A DNA stretch of 64,000 nucleotides, taken from Paenibacillus rigui (lineage in GTDB: Bacteria > Bacillota > Bacilli > Paenibacillales > NBRC-103111). Positions 25,722 through 35,344 of the stretch are shown piece by piece. A program made the translations under genes and the position numbers. The stretch is from NCBI RefSeq assembly GCF_002234615.1, contig NZ_NMQW01000012.1, positions 1 to 64,000 of the forward strand, given 5' to 3'. Positions within the stretch are counted from its first letter, which is position 1; each line of letters opens with the position of its first letter. The notes beneath the pieces are model-generated. The model was not told the DNA's origin, ran no database searches, and saw nothing but the letters and a program-made list of their open reading frames with translations.

Positions 25722-26752
25722 CTCTGCGGCTCCTTCACGTCAAGTTGTAAATAAGCAGCCGATTCGTCAGCCCAGATCGTCGCTTCGCTCGTCTTCACAA
25801 TATCCTCATGGCTCACGATACAATCAAGACCCTCAATCCGGCGCACGAAATCATGCGAAATGGAATAAGGAGGCTCTAAAAGAGGCACTCGAACCACCGG
25901 CTCCCGATTGGTTAATTGTATGAGCAGTGAAGGCTCTTCCCCAACTAAAGGGTCGCCCTGCAGTCTCAATTCTGCAATGCCTTCGGTTCCGGTGACGTAG
26001 ATCCGTCCGTCTCCCCACGTCCAGCTCTGCTCCGGCATATGCCAATCGGCATAAAGCTGGGCAACGATGCAATCTTCTATTTCAACCTGTACGCTTGCCG
26101 TATTATAGAAGGTAGGATGCTCGGGCATGACCGTCTTACTGACATAGCCCTGAACGCTTACCAGTTCTTTACCGGTCAACCAGCGGAGAAGATCGAAATC
26201 GTGTACGAGCAGATCGACAAGGATGCCTCCCGATTGATGCTTAGAGAAGAACCACGCCGGCCGGCTCGCGGCATTCAATCGATGAGGCTTGCGCATCCCG
26301 ATCGTTACGATTTCTCCCAAAACTCCAAGCCCGATGTTCCGCTTCAAGGTATAGATCGCGGGGTGGAATCGTTCCGTCAGCAGCATGCCGATTTGGATGC
26401 GGCCTCTGTCTATCACGCCCTTCAGCCGATCGAGCCCTTCACGGCCCGTGACAGCCGGCTTATCCAGCATGACATGCTTCCCCCGGCTTTCGCATAATTC
26501 GATGACGTCTATTTTGCGGTCGTTGATCGAAGCACACCCGACAACTTCAACTGTGTCCGAAAGCAGGCTCTCTTTATCCTGAACAAGAGGAATCCCATAT
26601 TGCCTGGATAGACTGCCGGCCAATTGATCATTTTCGTCCTCATATAGGCCGGCACACGTGTAACCAAGCTGCAACATTTCACTTATAAAAATACCGATGT
26701 GCGCATGCTGGCAACCGATAATGGCAAACTGTTTGGCACACACTCGCAGCAC
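25718..26752 (-). CDS. Gfo/Idh/MocA-family oxidoreductase, divergent
   Basis: A second NAD(P)-dependent oxidoreductase of 344 residues. The N-terminal glycine-rich motif reads GCQHAHIGIF, with histidines where GxGxxG glycines are usual. The EKP motif is replaced by LDKPA. These changes resemble other Paenibacillus paralogues and suggest an altered cofactor contact or role. It is preceded by the binding-protein gene and overlaps the next oxidoreductase by 4 nt. The two may act in sequence on one imported sugar. Confidence 0.8.
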   Translation of the reverse strand: MLRVCAKQFAIIGCQHAHIGIFISEMLQLGYTCAGLYEDENDQLAGSLSRQYGIPLVQDKESLLSDTVEVVGCASINDRKIDVIELCESRGKHVMLDKPAVTGREGLDRLKGVIDRGRIQIGMLLTERFHPAIYTLKRNIGLGVLGEIVTIGMRKPHRLNAASRPAWFFSKHQSGGILVDLLVHDFDLLRWLTGKELVSVQGYVSKTVMPEHPTFYNTASVQVEIEDCIVAQLYADWHMPEQSWTWGDGRIYVTGTEGIAELRLQGDPLVGEEPSLLIQLTNREPVVRVPLLEPPYSISHDFVRRIEGLDCIVSHEDIVKTSEATIWADESAAYLQLDVKEPQR

Positions 26753-26766
26753 CCTCCCTTGAAAGA

Positions 26767-26796
26767 TAGAATGTCCGCTCTGCGGAGCGGGATTCT
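26767..26796 (-). terminator. Stem-loop after the binding-protein gene
   Basis: On the minus strand AGAATCCCGCTC pairs with GAGCGGACATTCT, allowing a 2-nt mismatch, around a short loop, followed by a T-rich stretch. It lies between the binding-protein gene and the oxidoreductases. It could act as a partial terminator or 3' stabiliser that keeps binding-protein mRNA abundant. Confidence 0.55.
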
Positions 26797-26799
26797 ATT

Positions 26800-28146
26800 T
26801 TATTTATTCGTGAGTTCATTATTGTTTTTCTCAAAAATTTTGTCGGCTTCCTTCCGGAATTCGGCGGCTGCTTCATCGATAGACGCTTTGCCGAACTGCT
26901 GCTTCTGCACGACTTGTTCAAACAACTTCGTCACTTCTCCGGCTCCCTTAGGTCCCGCATCGTACCAGGAAGGCTGAATACTCGCTACATACTGCAGCAT
27001 GCTTACCATCTTTTTATCTCGATCCGCGAATTTCGGAGTTAAGTATTCCAGCATTTTTTTGTTTTCCGGCAAGCCTCTATCTGTCTCCAAAATATCAGCC
27101 GCTTCCTTGGAGTTAAGGAAGAAGTCAATAAACATAGCCGCTTCCTTCGGATATTTGGACTTGGCCGAAGCCGATAAGAACATTGCTGTTTCGAGCACAC
27201 TGCCGGTTTGCTTATCCTTCGGATAAGCGACCATATCGATTTTATCCTTCATCACATTCTCATAAGCGGGGAAAGTAGCCGTAAATTGTGGCCCAATAAT
27301 GGGTACGACCCCTTTCATCAAAGCATCTTTATTGGGATCAGCATTACTCAACGGAAGAAAAGAAGCGGTCTGCGCAGCAGGCGGCACAATACCTTCCTTT
27401 CGAGCGTCATCCCACATTTTAAGCCAGTTCTTCATCGTTTGTTCGTTGTAGCCGAGCCGATTGTTCTTGTAAAGGGTGTCCCCTACCGAGAAACAATAGT
27501 ACATAAACGCTTCCAGTGAAGTTGACATATCGAACGATCCAAATACATTATCGCCCAGCTTGGATTTGATTTCGCGTGCCTTATCGAAATACTCCTTCCA
27601 CGTCATGTCCATCTTCGGAGGTTCAATACCAGCCTGCTTATACATTTCCTTGTTGTAAATCAGGACGGAAGCGTTATCCGATACGGGTAAACCGGTCAAT
27701 TTGCTGTTAATGGTTCCTTGATTTTTCAATACGTCTTTATTCAGATCGTCAATATGCAGTTCCTTGTCCAAGTAGGGTGAAAAGTCACCCAAAACACCGC
27801 GCTCCGAATACTCTTTGATGTATAAGATACTCATTTGCATCACATCAGGCGCGTTATTCGCTGCCACCTGTGTGGACAGCTTCTCCCAATAGCCGTCGAA
27901 GCTCGTATACTCAGGCTTGATCTTAATATTGGGATGCAGCTGCTGAAACTTATCGATCAGCTTCAAGGTACGGTCGTGACGACCTTGGCTCCCCCACCAA
28001 GAGAAACGAAGCTCAATGCTTTTCGGCTGGGCTTCCGACGCGCTTTTCTTCTCCGTAGGGACACACCCTGCCAGCAGCCCCATGATCACAGTCGAGGCTA
28101 AACCTGCCTTCATTAACTTGCGGACTTTCAACCCGGATCTCACCAT
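26800..28146 (-). CDS. Sugar ABC importer lipoprotein substrate-binding protein
   Basis: A family 1 extracellular solute-binding lipoprotein of 448 residues, with lipobox LLAGC at about 24-28. The N-terminal RFSWWGSQGRHDRTLKLIDKF segment is typical of CUT1 sugar-binding proteins. The permeases that fit it lie at 31711-33465, with the kinase and regulator in between. It has its own TATAAT (28189-28194) and an upstream element shared with the permease promoter, so it can be transcribed separately. The context (nagA- and nagB-like enzymes) suggests an amino-sugar oligosaccharide ligand. Confidence 0.88.
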   Translation of the reverse strand: MVRSGLKVRKLMKAGLASTVIMGLLAGCVPTEKKSASEAQPKSIELRFSWWGSQGRHDRTLKLIDKFQQLHPNIKIKPEYTSFDGYWEKLSTQVAANNAPDVMQMSILYIKEYSERGVLGDFSPYLDKELHIDDLNKDVLKNQGTINSKLTGLPVSDNASVLIYNKEMYKQAGIEPPKMDMTWKEYFDKAREIKSKLGDNVFGSFDMSTSLEAFMYYCFSVGDTLYKNNRLGYNEQTMKNWLKMWDDARKEGIVPPAAQTASFLPLSNADPNKDALMKGVVPIIGPQFTATFPAYENVMKDKIDMVAYPKDKQTGSVLETAMFLSASAKSKYPKEAAMFIDFFLNSKEAADILETDRGLPENKKMLEYLTPKFADRDKKMVSMLQYVASIQPSWYDAGPKGAGEVTKLFEQVVQKQQFGKASIDEAAAEFRKEADKIFEKNNNELTNK

Positions 28147-28188
28147 TTTTTTGCCCCCCTATTTTATTGTTTCATTGGTTACAACTTC

Positions 28189-28260
28189 ATTATAAAATTT
28201 TCGTTTTTTAATAGAATAAGGGAAATCTATAAAATGTATTAAAAAAATACACACTGTCTT
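28189..28260 (-). promoter_or_regulatory. Promoter and candidate response-regulator site for the binding-protein gene
   Basis: On the minus strand TTTATAGATTTCCCT (ending at 28219) is followed after 24 nt by TATAAT (28189-28194). The same element plus flanking GTGTA and T-run precedes the permease gene at 33547, where the gap to the -10 is 25 nt. It is the likely target of the YesN-type regulator encoded in this locus. Confidence 0.6.
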
Positions 28261-28276
28261 CATCTTATCCTGCGGA

Positions 28277-29884
28277 TCAATGATTGAACTCGGAGGGGGT
28301 TAACCCCGTATGTTTTTTAAATAATTGGCTGAAGTAGGCGTTGTTTTTATATCCGACCATTTCGCAGATTTCAAATATTTTATAATTTCCGCTCAGCATA
28401 AATTCCTTTGCTTTTTCCATACGAACGCGAGTTAAATAATTGTTATAGTTCTCACCGGTTTCTTGCTTGAAAATTTGGCTCAAATAATTTCGCGTTAAAT
28501 ACACTTTCTCGGCCAACACATCCAATGTAATATCTTCGGCATAATGTTCCTGTACATACCTCATAATAAAATCGATAGTCCTCGGATGCTTCTGCGAACC
28601 TCGCCTGCTCATCACCCCGCACACCGGAATAAGCAGATCTCGCAGCCATGCATCAAAATCTTTTATCCCGTGCAGCAGCTCGAGCTCCTTGTACAAGTTG
28701 AATCTTGAGTCGATGTCTTCGATTTGCAAGCCGTGCTCATGAAGCGCTAGCGTTAAAACACCCACGATGTCGATGGAAAATTCACGCAGGGTGCTGATGC
28801 TCGGCACATCCCCCTTGTGAAGTGTTTTCACAAGCTCCGTAATACGCTCATGTACGAGATCCTCTTGACCCATCATAACAGCGTCAACAATCGCCTGATA
28901 GCTTTCCATTGGGCGGCGTGATACCGCCTTGGTCACTCCTCGGCAATCTTCTTCACAAATCAGCTGCTGATCCGGCAGCCTTGACCGTTCTGCTAACAAA
29001 TCAATAGCAGCAACATACGACCTCGGAATATCATGCACATGATCGACAATACATCCTATCGATGCGCATACTTCCAGCTTCAAGTATTTCTGAATAGTAT
29101 TCAAAAATTCATGAGCTGTCTGTTTCGCCTGGAGCTTGACCTGTTCTTTTCTTCCATGGTATGGGGCGGATACGATTACGGCAGTCACATTGCGTTGAAT
29201 ATCCGCCACATAGATGCCTTCCTTACTCTGCACCAGCTCTTCCACAATATTCTTCACGGCATAAGCAAACAACGATAATTCGCTTGGACGGTACGCATTA
29301 CGTTCGCGGTTCATGAAAAACTCAATCAACAGCACTGTATAATATCGATTAGAGAAATCCACTTTCAAATAGTCCGCCATTCTATGGAAAGAAGCGGTTT
29401 GCGAAAAACCCGGCTCCAGCAGCCCCTTGAATAATTGTTTCTTTGTCGTTGGGAGATTGTACTCGAGAAGAGCTCTTAATTCCTTATCTTCCTTTTCCGT
29501 ACGTGTTCTTTGTTCTATTTTGGCAAGCGCCGATCTGAGAACGCTTTCAATTTCATCCAACGTAGCTGGCTTCGACAAATAATCGTTCACATTCAGCTTT
29601 ACTGCCGATTGAGCCGTTTTGAAATCCTCGAAGCCGCTTAAGATAATCACTTCCGCTTGATTACCTTCTTCTCGCAGCGTCTTCAGCATGTCGATCCCGT
29701 TCATAACCGGCATAAAGATGTCGGTCAAAATAATATCAGGACGGTGAATCCGTATTTGCTCCAAGCCTTCCTTACCGTTCTTGGCTGTTCCCGACACTTC
29801 AATCCCGAACTCCTCCCAACGGATAGAACGGGTAATTCCATGAATTGTCGTCATGTCATCATCAATGATTACGGCTTTGATCAT
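28277..29884 (-). CDS. YesN-type response regulator with AraC DNA-binding domain
   Basis: A 535-residue transcriptional regulator. Residues 1-125 form a receiver domain with phospho-acceptor D55 (IILTDIFMP) and acidic pocket DDD. A long linker region follows, and residues about 430-535 hold two AraC helix-turn-helix motifs ending HTGLTPSEFNH. It should be phosphorylated by the sensor kinase encoded just upstream, whose stop codon overlaps its ATG by 4 nt. It most likely activates the permease and binding-protein promoters of this locus. Confidence 0.92.
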   Translation of the reverse strand: MIKAVIIDDDMTTIHGITRSIRWEEFGIEVSGTAKNGKEGLEQIRIHRPDIILTDIFMPVMNGIDMLKTLREEGNQAEVIILSGFEDFKTAQSAVKLNVNDYLSKPATLDEIESVLRSALAKIEQRTRTEKEDKELRALLEYNLPTTKKQLFKGLLEPGFSQTASFHRMADYLKVDFSNRYYTVLLIEFFMNRERNAYRPSELSLFAYAVKNIVEELVQSKEGIYVADIQRNVTAVIVSAPYHGRKEQVKLQAKQTAHEFLNTIQKYLKLEVCASIGCIVDHVHDIPRSYVAAIDLLAERSRLPDQQLICEEDCRGVTKAVSRRPMESYQAIVDAVMMGQEDLVHERITELVKTLHKGDVPSISTLREFSIDIVGVLTLALHEHGLQIEDIDSRFNLYKELELLHGIKDFDAWLRDLLIPVCGVMSRRGSQKHPRTIDFIMRYVQEHYAEDITLDVLAEKVYLTRNYLSQIFKQETGENYNNYLTRVRMEKAKEFMLSGNYKIFEICEMVGYKNNAYFSQLFKKHTGLTPSEFNH

Positions 29885-31644
29885 TTTGCGTTCCCCTCCG
29901 TATAATGTGGTGGCACAGTTCTGATTTTAGGCAAGGACAACATAATGGCGGTGCCTTGGCCTCGTTCGCTATAAACCTCGACCCCGTAACGCTGCCCGAA
30001 ATTTAATTGAATTCGTTCGCGCACATTGCGAATCCCGTTATGATCCCTTGTTAGAACCGTCATATCCGTGTCCATGCCTTCACCATTATCCTCGATCCGA
30101 AAATACAAGCTTTGCTCATCCTCCCATCCCGAGATGTGGATCAGGCCCCTCTCGCAAGAATGTAAGCCGTGAATGAGGGCATTCTCGACGAAGGGCTGAA
30201 TGATGAGCTTCGGCGTGTAAAAGATTTTCATCGATTCGGGGATGGAGATGTGGAATTCCACCCTTTGCTTATAACGAATTTTTTGCAGCTCCATGTAATA
30301 ATGCAGGTGTTCCAGCTCTCTTTGGATGGTGATGAAGGTGGCCCCGCTGGATAAGCCGATTCGCAGCATCTTGCCCAGCAAGGAGAGCATATGGCTAATT
30401 TCACGGGAGCCAGACTCGATGGCGTGCCAATTCATAGTATCGAGTGTGTTATATAAAAAGTGGGGGTTGATTTGCTCTTGCAGCACCTGCATCTCCGCTT
30501 CACGCTTGCGCTTGTGCTGTTCGTTGACTTCAATGAGCAAATGATTGATCCGTGCCGTCATTTGATTAAAATTTTCATTCATATGACCGAACTCGTTATG
30601 ATAGTCGTTTATGATTTGAATATCCAGTTTGCCGCCCTTCATCATATTCATAGCATGAACAAGATTTCGGATCGGGAAAATGAATTGCTTAGACAGCAAG
30701 TAAGCCATGATGATCGCCAGTAGAATGCAGAATATTACCGCAACCAGCATCACCATTTCAATTCGCCGGCTCCCCTTCTCAATATCGTCCCAGGGGATAA
30801 TATCCATGGTGACCCACATTGTGCGGTCCTGTTGATTCCAAATGATTAATTTTTTCTCTTCTAACTGAGCGATTGCATAGGTTTCGGAGGCGGACTTGTC
30901 CAGCACCTCAGACAGATTCTCCTTCATACTGGCGAATGAATCGGATTTGGAACCGTCGTTAAACTCCGCAATAAGCCGATGGCGCGTATCCAGAATAACC
31001 CGACTTACGTTCTGCGAGCTGCCTGAGACGACCTTTTGCATAAACGACAGATTTAAGTTGATGACGAGAATCCCGACTTCCTCCCCGGAGGGGGCCAGTA
31101 CTTTTCTAGCAAAGCTAACCACATTTCTTTCCTCAGCCGGATAGCTTCCTACCTCGATCGCATGAGTCCCCGCCCAGCAGTAATCGGCGTCTTTAATCTC
31201 GTTATACCACGGGCTCTGCTTGATAATGGAATAGTCAAAAACGCCATTCGCTCCGATATGGCCATCTATAGAGCTGCTTTTCGTGTACAGCTGAACCGAA
31301 TGAACACCCTCTTTTACATAACTGAGCCGGCTCAACAAGTCAATAATATCCGACTTCTGCTGGATATGTTCGAAGGAATCATCGTTGTATTGTAAATAAT
31401 TGATCAGTTTCGGATTGCTTGCAAGCACCAAGGAATCGTACTCCACCGTTTGCATAGCAGAATCGAGCTGCTTATTAATTTCATTTAATAGAAGCTTTCT
31501 AGAAGAAATGGTCTGTTCGACCACTTCCTGATTTGTAATATAGTAGCTGGTGATTCCCAGAAGAAGAATCAATAAGGCGGAAATGATAATAAACGAAACG
31601 AAAAATGTTGTTTGGAATGAAAAGGTTTTAAATGGATTCCTCAT
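29881..31644 (-). CDS. YesM-type sensor histidine kinase
   Basis: A 587-residue membrane sensor kinase. Two membrane helices (about 12-36 and 295-318) enclose an extracellular Cache-like domain, followed by HAMP and a His_kinase domain. The phospho-acceptor His is in QEQINPHFLYNTLD, and the ATP-binding domain shows the N box FVENALIHGL and G box DNGEGM. The ATG at 31644 has GGTGGA upstream; the frame opens four codons earlier at a GTG inside that site. It probably senses the imported sugar together with the binding protein. Confidence 0.92.
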   Translation of the reverse strand: MRNPFKTFSFQTTFFVSFIIISALLILLLGITSYYITNQEVVEQTISSRKLLLNEINKQLDSAMQTVEYDSLVLASNPKLINYLQYNDDSFEHIQQKSDIIDLLSRLSYVKEGVHSVQLYTKSSSIDGHIGANGVFDYSIIKQSPWYNEIKDADYCWAGTHAIEVGSYPAEERNVVSFARKVLAPSGEEVGILVINLNLSFMQKVVSGSSQNVSRVILDTRHRLIAEFNDGSKSDSFASMKENLSEVLDKSASETYAIAQLEEKKLIIWNQQDRTMWVTMDIIPWDDIEKGSRRIEMVMLVAVIFCILLAIIMAYLLSKQFIFPIRNLVHAMNMMKGGKLDIQIINDYHNEFGHMNENFNQMTARINHLLIEVNEQHKRKREAEMQVLQEQINPHFLYNTLDTMNWHAIESGSREISHMLSLLGKMLRIGLSSGATFITIQRELEHLHYYMELQKIRYKQRVEFHISIPESMKIFYTPKLIIQPFVENALIHGLHSCERGLIHISGWEDEQSLYFRIEDNGEGMDTDMTVLTRDHNGIRNVRERIQLNFGQRYGVEVYSERGQGTAIMLSLPKIRTVPPHYTEGNAK

Positions 31645-31710
31645 GCTGCAGTCCACCTATAGGTTCCGTTTTTTACTTGTAAGTATAAGACCATTCCATT
31701 GTCTTGTAAA

Positions 31711-32538
31711 TCATCCCTTAATCCCCGTAGTCGAAATCCCCTCTACAAAGTATTTCTGAGCGACAATGAAAATGACAAAACACGGGATGACGGATAACAG
31801 AGACATGGCATACATCGGTCCCCATGTTACAGCCGACGAGGTGTCCAGAAACAAACGCAGCGCTAACGGAACCGTGTACTTGGCGGTATCTGTCAAATAA
31901 ATCATTTGCCCCATAAAGTCATCCCACGTCCAGATAAAGCTGAAGATGGCTGTTGTAATGAAGGCTGGCATGCATAAGGGAAGCACAATTTTGAAGGCAA
32001 TCCCGAGCGTCGAGCAGCCGTCTATTTTTCCCGATTCGTCCAGATCCCTTGGAATACCACGAATGAATTGAATGATCAAAAATACAAAGAACGGACTCAC
32101 CGCCAGAAAATGCGGAACAATGAGCGGCAGCGTCGTCCCTACCCAATCGAAATTTTTAAACAAAATATATTGCGGTACCAAAGTAACCTGAGTCGGGAGC
32201 ATTAAGGTCATCATGAGGATCCCAAACCAAAACTTCTTTAACGGGAAATTGAGCCTTGCAAAGCCGAATGCCACGAAAGCGCTGGAAAGCACCGTTCCAA
32301 TCACCGAGCATACGGATATAAAGAAAGAATTGTAGAAAAAATGGGCGAAGCTGAATCCAGGGATGGCCGTCCAGCCGTCAGCAAAGTTCTCCCAATGGAT
32401 TTCCGTCGGGATCAGATTCGATTTAGGGATTTCCTCGTTCGATTTAAGCGCATTACCGACTAGCCAAAAAATCGGATAAATCATCATGACACTGCACAGG
32501 ATCAGGAAGATGTATTGAAAAAATTTATTTTGCCTCAT
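31711..32538 (-). CDS. Sugar ABC importer permease, CUT1 (MsmG/UgpE-like)
   Basis: A 275-residue membrane permease with six predicted helices. The EAA loop lies in DLDESGKIDGCSTLGIAFKI, and the C-terminus ends GISTTGIKG. It is the second gene of the locus, 12 bp after the first permease and 66 bp before the sensor kinase. It forms the channel with the upstream permease. Confidence 0.9.
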   Translation of the reverse strand: MRQNKFFQYIFLILCSVMMIYPIFWLVGNALKSNEEIPKSNLIPTEIHWENFADGWTAIPGFSFAHFFYNSFFISVCSVIGTVLSSAFVAFGFARLNFPLKKFWFGILMMTLMLPTQVTLVPQYILFKNFDWVGTTLPLIVPHFLAVSPFFVFLIIQFIRGIPRDLDESGKIDGCSTLGIAFKIVLPLCMPAFITTAIFSFIWTWDDFMGQMIYLTDTAKYTVPLALRLFLDTSSAVTWGPMYAMSLLSVIPCFVIFIVAQKYFVEGISTTGIKG

Positions 32539-32550
32539 TGCATTTGCCTC

Positions 32551-33465
32551 CTATGTTTCATAGTGCACCCATTTTTTCGACGACCAAAAAATAAACGTTG
32601 TGAACAATCCAATGATCGTCAGCAATATCCAAGCCAAAGCGCTGGCGTAGCCCATATCGAAGTAAGCGAACGCTTTCTGGAACAAATATAAAGCGAAAAC
32701 TAAGGTGGAGTTGATAGGGCCGCCTTTCGTCACGATAAACGCCTGGGTAAACATTTGGAAGCTGCCGATAATTTGCATGACCAAATTGAAAAAAATGATC
32801 GGCGTCAGCATCGGCAATGTTATCGAAAAGAAGGAATGTAGTCTCGATGCACCGTCCACCGAGGCTGCTTCATAAAGATCGCGTGGAATTTGCTTTAGCC
32901 CGGCCAGGAAGATGACCATGGAGGACCCGAACTGCCATACCGCCAGAAGCACCAGCGTGTAGAGGGACGTCTCGGGTGAGTTGATCCAATCGCTCCCTTG
33001 GATGCCAATCACTCTAAGCAAATGGTTTAAAAATCCGTCCATACCAAACAGGTTGCGCCAAATGACGGAGATCGCTACGCTCCCACCGATAAGGGAAGGC
33101 AAATAAAAAATGGCCCGAAAAACGGACATGCCGCGCATTGCCCTAAATAACAGCATAGCCACCAGCAGAGCAAACAATAATTTTAGCGGAACGGACATCA
33201 GCACATAGGTGAAAGTCACCTGCAGCACCTTCCAAAAATCTCGATCTCCCATAAAAATTTCCTTATAATTGCCGAACCCGACCCAGTTGGGCAGTTCAAG
33301 CAAATTATAATGGGTTAACGATAAATAGAACGATTGGGACATAGGACCGATGGTTAGCACAAATAAACCTATCAGCCACGGTGAAATAAACACATAGCCC
33401 CAAGCAGGTTCAACGAACCTTAGACGTCTTGGACTCCATTTTGCTCTTTGTCGAATATTCTTCAC
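32551..33465 (-). CDS. Sugar ABC importer permease, CUT1 (UgpA/MsmF-like)
   Basis: A 304-residue membrane permease and first gene of the amino-sugar-type locus. The FISPWLIGLFVLTIGPM helix and the EAA loop DLYEAASVDGASRLHSFF are characteristic. The start is GTG at 33465, preceded by a GGGAGTGG ribosome binding site. Its promoter shares an element with the binding-protein gene of the same locus. Confidence 0.9.
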   Translation of the reverse strand: MKNIRQRAKWSPRRLRFVEPAWGYVFISPWLIGLFVLTIGPMSQSFYLSLTHYNLLELPNWVGFGNYKEIFMGDRDFWKVLQVTFTYVLMSVPLKLLFALLVAMLLFRAMRGMSVFRAIFYLPSLIGGSVAISVIWRNLFGMDGFLNHLLRVIGIQGSDWINSPETSLYTLVLLAVWQFGSSMVIFLAGLKQIPRDLYEAASVDGASRLHSFFSITLPMLTPIIFFNLVMQIIGSFQMFTQAFIVTKGGPINSTLVFALYLFQKAFAYFDMGYASALAWILLTIIGLFTTFIFWSSKKWVHYET

Positions 33466-33515
33466 TGATTTCCACTCCCTCTTCCTCTCTAGCTTTTCAA
33501 AACCTTTGTACAGTA

Positions 33516-33590
33516 ATCTTACCTGTCCGCTTCCCCTTTTTATATGAGGGAAATCTATAAATATTAATAAAAAACTACACGTTTCAACCG
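33516..33590 (-). promoter_or_regulatory. Promoter and candidate response-regulator site for the permease operon
   Basis: On the minus strand TTTATAGATTTCCCT (ending at 33547) is followed after 25 nt by a TAAGAT -10 (33516-33521). GTGTAGTTTTTTA precedes it, as in the second copy at 28189-28260. The rest of the gap 33466-33724 shows nothing recognisable. Confidence 0.6.
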
Positions 33591-33724
33591 TGTCTTTCGC
33601 GGGCCAACGCTTGATTTCATAGAAAAAGCAAATAGGCCCAGCCGCCGCTGAGCCAAAATATCAAGCTGGATTGTGCTTTTTCCCAATTGCGTATAATTAC
33701 ATCCTCCGATGATTTAACATCGGG

Positions 33725-35344
33725 TTATTTCCTCAAGCCTTCCCGATATTCCAGCGGGGTAAAGCCGATTGACTTTTTGAAAAATCGAGTAAAGGAATGA
33801 GGGGTTTCATACCCTACACGAACACCCACTTCGGCTATCTTCATCTCGTCCTGCTTCAGCAATTCTTTAGCCTTCTCTATCCTAGCTTCATCTATGTACT
33901 CCGATAGATTGATTCCGGTTTCCTGCTTAAAAAGCCGCGACAAATAAGATGGATTGAAATGAATCACATTGGCCAAACGCACAAGCGACAAGTCCTCGCC
34001 AAGATGTTCATCAATGTATGAACGGACCTTTTCAATCGCCGCAGCCGCCCTGCTGCGTTCTCCGCTCAACCTAAGATCGAACAAAGACTCCGCAACCCTT
34101 TTCAAATAATCGAAGCTGTCCTGCCAAGACGCATGCAATTCTCTCTGCATGAGACCGGTTGCTTCTACCTTATCATGCAGCTCCCAACGGTTGATGTAGG
34201 ATAATAGAAGCAGTGCTATTGTATAATAAAGTTCGAGGACAAACGGCCCCCCGCCTCTGCCCTCAACGAATGCCGTTTCGGTCAGCTCACGCAACAGATG
34301 AAGAAACCCCTCTCTGCTCCCCCCTTCAAGATGGATCGCCAGCGTCTCCTCTTTTTCCCTCAAGGATCGCGAAGGAATTGCAGTCTCGACCGATTCCATG
34401 TAGACCGTTTGTATCATCTGGGCACCGTCGCCCGCTCTCCTATGCTGTTGATTTCGGATCCGTTCATACGCCATGGAAAGCTGCTTCCATTCACAAGGCT
34501 CAGCACAGAGCGTAATGGCAAAAGTGATGCCCAGTGATTCCATACAAGCTTGCTGCAGAAGCTCAAATTGCCCTTCCAAATACCTAACCGTACGAACATA
34601 GGCTTCACCTGGGTCTATTCGCAAGCCGCTTCCCGGTTGGATAAGCCATACAAGGTCGCCATATCGGTCAATGATTCCAAGACTGTCGGTCCGCTCCGTA
34701 AGGAAGGTTTCAGCCAAAAATTTAACGGCCAGCGCAGCCTCCTGACTATCGGCAAATGAATGGCTCAGGTTCGTTCGCTGCAGGTCGCCAAGCACCACAA
34801 GTACGGGGAGGGAGGAATCGAGAGCAATGCCCAATTTGCGAAAATCGACTTCCAGCTCCTCCTCCGCTCTCGCCCCCTGAAGCAGGTACCTGAAATAATT
34901 GCCTTGGGCCAGCGTTTCGAGCGTGGTTAGCTTCTCTCTTGACTGCTTGATCAGATTATGGAACCTCAGACTGTTTTCCAATTCATTCATGGCATCGGTT
35001 ACCGCTTTAATGATCTTTCCATATCCTTCGCTTTTCAGGAGATAGCTAACACCCGATGCTTGAATCGCCTGATAAATATAATCAAAGTCGTTGTATCCGG
35101 TCAAAAAAATAATTTTACAATGCGGCCAGTGACTCCGTATGTTATTCATGAGCTCCAGCCCATCCATGCCGGGCATCCGAATATCGGATAACACAATATC
35201 CACTCTCGTTCTATTCATCAAATCGAGTGCTTCTTCTCCGGCATAGGCTTTGTACAAATCAAGCCCTAGATTCAACTGCTTAAGTACCTCAAATAGCCCT
35301 TCCGTAATAATTTCTTCATCATCGACGATGAGCAATCGAATCAT
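33725..35344 (-). CDS. YesN-type response regulator with AraC DNA-binding domain
   Basis: A 539-residue regulator. The receiver domain has D54 (IVLSDIRMPGMDG) as phospho-acceptor, and the C-terminus has two AraC helix-turn-helix motifs ending SIGFTPLEYREG. The ATG at 35344 follows AAGGGGG; a GTG three codons upstream is less well placed. It overlaps the 3' end of its sensor kinase by 26 nt and closes the second importer locus. Confidence 0.92.
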   Translation of the reverse strand: MIRLLIVDDEEIITEGLFEVLKQLNLGLDLYKAYAGEEALDLMNRTRVDIVLSDIRMPGMDGLELMNNIRSHWPHCKIIFLTGYNDFDYIYQAIQASGVSYLLKSEGYGKIIKAVTDAMNELENSLRFHNLIKQSREKLTTLETLAQGNYFRYLLQGARAEEELEVDFRKLGIALDSSLPVLVVLGDLQRTNLSHSFADSQEAALAVKFLAETFLTERTDSLGIIDRYGDLVWLIQPGSGLRIDPGEAYVRTVRYLEGQFELLQQACMESLGITFAITLCAEPCEWKQLSMAYERIRNQQHRRAGDGAQMIQTVYMESVETAIPSRSLREKEETLAIHLEGGSREGFLHLLRELTETAFVEGRGGGPFVLELYYTIALLLLSYINRWELHDKVEATGLMQRELHASWQDSFDYLKRVAESLFDLRLSGERSRAAAAIEKVRSYIDEHLGEDLSLVRLANVIHFNPSYLSRLFKQETGINLSEYIDEARIEKAKELLKQDEMKIAEVGVRVGYETPHSFTRFFKKSIGFTPLEYREGLRK

